The notes beneath the pieces are model-generated. The model did no database searches, was not told the DNA's origin, and saw nothing but the letters and a program-made list of their open reading frames with translations. Position numbers and translations under genes: made by a program. 64,000 bases of DNA from positions 1,409,385 to 1,473,384 of the forward strand of contig JACBWW010000070.1 in NCBI GenBank assembly GCA_020086605.1. The letters are read 5' to 3'. Shown here piece after piece: positions 61,471-64,000 of the stretch; position 1 is the stretch's first letter; the number at the start of each line of letters is the position of its first letter. This DNA is from Lanius collurio. Taxonomy: Eukaryota > Chordata > Aves > Passeriformes > Laniidae.

Positions 61471-64000
61471 ATTTATGTATGAATTTACTACATTACTTCT
61501 AAACTGACTATGATTATTACTGTCAACTAGTATTATTTCAAGCCTACATTCTTGAACATAGCTTCACCAAGTATTAAAATTTACCTATGAATATATGGTA
61601 GCAAAAGGACAATAACAGCAAGTGAAGCAAGTTAGGTTTTAATTTTTTTTTAATTTATTGAAACATATGATAATTTAGGTTTAACAATATTGATGCTGAT
61701 CTAATATCTTATAGTGTCTTAATTTTAATTCTTCATTAAGATTTCTTGAGTTAGGCAAATATTTGTATATTAATTTGGGACCCTGGTGAAGAACCAACAA
61801 CAATTTCCAGCATCAGGGCATGCTCTAGTATGTGCCCATAAATGTGTCTTCAGTTCTTGAGATTATCCTCCTGACACTCAAAAATGTCACTGATACATGT
61901 TGTACAATTTATAGATAAAAAAGTTCCTAGTTTCTTCCCACAAGGTGTATCAGCTCACACTATATAAAAACTCAGGAAAATGTTTAAAATAATCTTGATA
62001 AAAACAAGAACTTCTGCTTATCTGCCTGCATATACTGAGCTGATCAAATTTAGCTAACAGAAATAAACTGAACAGAACATAATTAGGATGTGTTTAGGCA
62101 CTGTCATATAGAATACTAACAAGAGAAGGAAGCCAGGGTTACAATGAGCCAATAAGGTGCACTTTTTGATGGGGAAAAATTTCACAAATTAACCAAAGCT
62201 GTTCTTCCCAATCATGAACCAAGTCTGCAGACACCTGCAGTAGCTGAATCAGTAAAGATCAGTTAGTTGTAGAACATGTTGGGAAAGAGACATACAGAGC
62301 ACAAAACCAGCAATCCTGTTTCTGGATAATTATGGGGTTAATTTCTAAGGGGAAAGTTTAGAAGTTATGGGAAAAATGATTAATACTCATGGATATTAAA
62401 GGTTGGGCTTTTTTTCTTCTTCTTCCTTTCTTTTATATTCCATGAATCTTGGCTGAACCAGTAAATTAGATTTTGTTTTGCAGGGTAGAGTTTTTGCCAT
62501 TCACAGTGAACCACTAACATCAGTGTGAAGGAGTTCGCAGATGTCAAGCTCTGCTATGCCAGTGGTTTTAGTACAATTATGAAATATAGGCTCAGTACAG
62601 AGATCCAGCCTGCCACTTCTGGAACAGGAAAAGAGTGAAATAAACCTTTCTTAAAGGAGTGTACTTTGAAGGACTCTAAAGTTTTACCTATAGGAGAGCT
62701 GAAGTGTGCAAATGGTAATTTCCTTTCCAGTACCACCTCAAATTCAAATGCAGCTGTTCCTGCCGCACTGAACAGCAAATGCCCAAATGCTACTTTTCAG
62801 TCCTTGACAAAAAGCTCTGCCTTGAGCCAGTTTGCTGAACAATGGGCCTAGGAGATCAGCAGCAATAAGAAGCTTAAAAACAACAGTGAGGAACTGAGTT
62901 TCTTCTTGCACTGTTCTTTGACTCTTTTAATGTCTCTTTGACATGATGTACACATTTTAAAAATACACAGATAATTTCAAAGTCATGCAAAGACTCCATC
63001 CGACTTAGGTACCAAAGAAATCCCTCTCACCAGTAAGAAGATGAGCCTCCTGATTCACAGAAGAATGGTATTATCCTCTAACCAAAAGTTTTACTAACCT
63101 CAATGACAATTTAAAACACATACAAGTCTACATAAGCATTCTAATTGCCGTATTTGTCAACAAATAATAAAATCTTTATCTTGAACACACAGAAACAAGT
63201 ATATAAACAAAATCCCCTGCACAATAACAGTAAATCACAAAACAAAACCAAAAAATCCTGCTGTTTTTAAAGAGAAATTGCAGGTCTTTATGTCACACTT
63301 TAGTTACTCCTTTTTGTTCTTTGCAGAGTAAAAATTATTAAGGATTACCTTATTCGTGGAACAATATATACCATAAATGAAACATCAAAAGAATAGCCCT
63401 CTGAAGCAGATCACATTGTAATGCCTGCAAATTCATTGCTTCAGTCTAAGATTTTTGTACCTATATCGTCATTTTACAGGCAAGGTTGATAATGACTGTG
63501 CATATAATATATTTTATTTGGATTTGTAACAAGCCTTTGATCAAGTTTTACATGACAGGCCTCAGCTTAAAACTACAAGCTTCAGACATCCAGATTAAGA
63601 AACAGAAAAGGAAAAATGAGCTAGTTAGAACACAGAATAGTGATTGTGTGGTGGAAAAAACTCCAAAAACTTACACTGGTTTAATGTGGGTCAGTGTTCA
63701 TGTCTTAAAGTGTTAACTTTTGCAAAATGTGTGAGGTAAGTAACAACACCTAACTAACTGCCTGTAAATGCAAGGATGACACAATGAATAGAGAGGTGGA
63801 TGGCACAACCCACACAGGGGTGGAGGGTGTGAGAGGAGCTGGGGTACACCCTCTTCAGGAAGCACAGATGCCTGTTTTTAGGGGTAATTTGAGTGGCAGA
63901 GGCCCACTGCTACACACAGAGGTGACAGTAAGTACATTGGGCAGTCTCAGTTTTTGACTGAGCATCACACTGCCTCTATGAAAAGCTGCTATCTCCATAT
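61471..64000. other. Non-coding stretch with GC-richer patches
   Basis: Mostly AT-rich. 62490-62880 and 63780-63960 are richer in G and C. The first contains opposite frames of 61 and 74 codons that overlap (62666-62851 on +, 62554-62778 on -). I recognise no product and read them as unsupported. The last 200 bases may be the start of a repeat continuing beyond the window. Confidence 0.4.

Noticed and set aside
62554..62851. Overlapping 61- and 74-codon frames on opposite strands
   Set aside because: Antisense overlap in a GC-richer patch, no domain or signals; only the patch itself is noted.
1..64000. CRISPR arrays, bacterial operons, rRNA, tRNA
   Set aside because: No spaced identical repeats, no ribosome-binding-site/operon organisation, and no recognisable tRNA or rRNA sequence; the repeat content is vertebrate.

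Overview
This window looks like a piece of a bird chromosome, probably Neoaves and possibly a songbird. The evidence is the set of repeats: many CR1 LINE fragments carrying the avian CR1 3' end (runs related to ATTCTATG), and solo long terminal repeats of endogenous retrovirus families I recognise from bird genomes. The rest is AT-rich sequence with no long coding regions. No known protein-coding gene could be named. The window is best read as a gene-poor intergenic region or one or more very large introns.

Layout. 1-8.9 kb: CR1 pieces (1-535, 2240-2558, 2801-2853, 6281-6412 on +; 8186-8935 on -) separated by unique sequence. 10.7-11.6 kb: a solo LTR on -. 13.0-13.6 kb: a CR1 end followed by a 396-base assembly gap. 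17.5-17.9 kb: a short, well-preserved solo LTR on +, with a TATA box and polyadenylation signal. 20.5-20.8 kb: a TATA box, a short putative first exon and a strong splice donor. 24.3-27.8 kb: two CR1 fragments, a second copy of the 10.7-kb LTR family and an ACAT microsatellite. 31.4-31.9 kb: another solo LTR on -. 35.3 kb: a perfect TCTCA pentanucleotide array. 40.4-45.6 kb: a repeat cluster (CR1 endonuclease/linker piece, about 3 kb of unique-looking DNA, an internally deleted CR1, then a solo LTR). 45.99-46.06 kb: a long imperfect hairpin. 49.5 kb: a second TATA/short-exon/donor candidate. 49.8-50.9 kb: a CR1 on -. 54.8 kb and 61.3 kb: older relics (CR1/L3-like and MIR-like). 56.3 kb: an internally deleted CR1. 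59.6 kb: a candidate terminal exon encoding a 56-residue single-pass membrane microprotein.

Function. The only non-repeat candidates are (a) the TATA-driven exon at about 20.7 kb, (b) the TATA-driven short exon at about 49.55 kb, and (c) the small membrane-protein ORF at 59605-59775, which has a splice acceptor before it and AATAAA after it. (a) and (c) lie in the same orientation and could in principle be a non-coding first exon and a coding last exon of one gene, the layout used by several muscle membrane micropeptides, but nothing in the sequence proves they are joined. Exon (b) cannot be spliced in frame to (c). All three need transcript or comparative evidence. I found no clearly new biological system.
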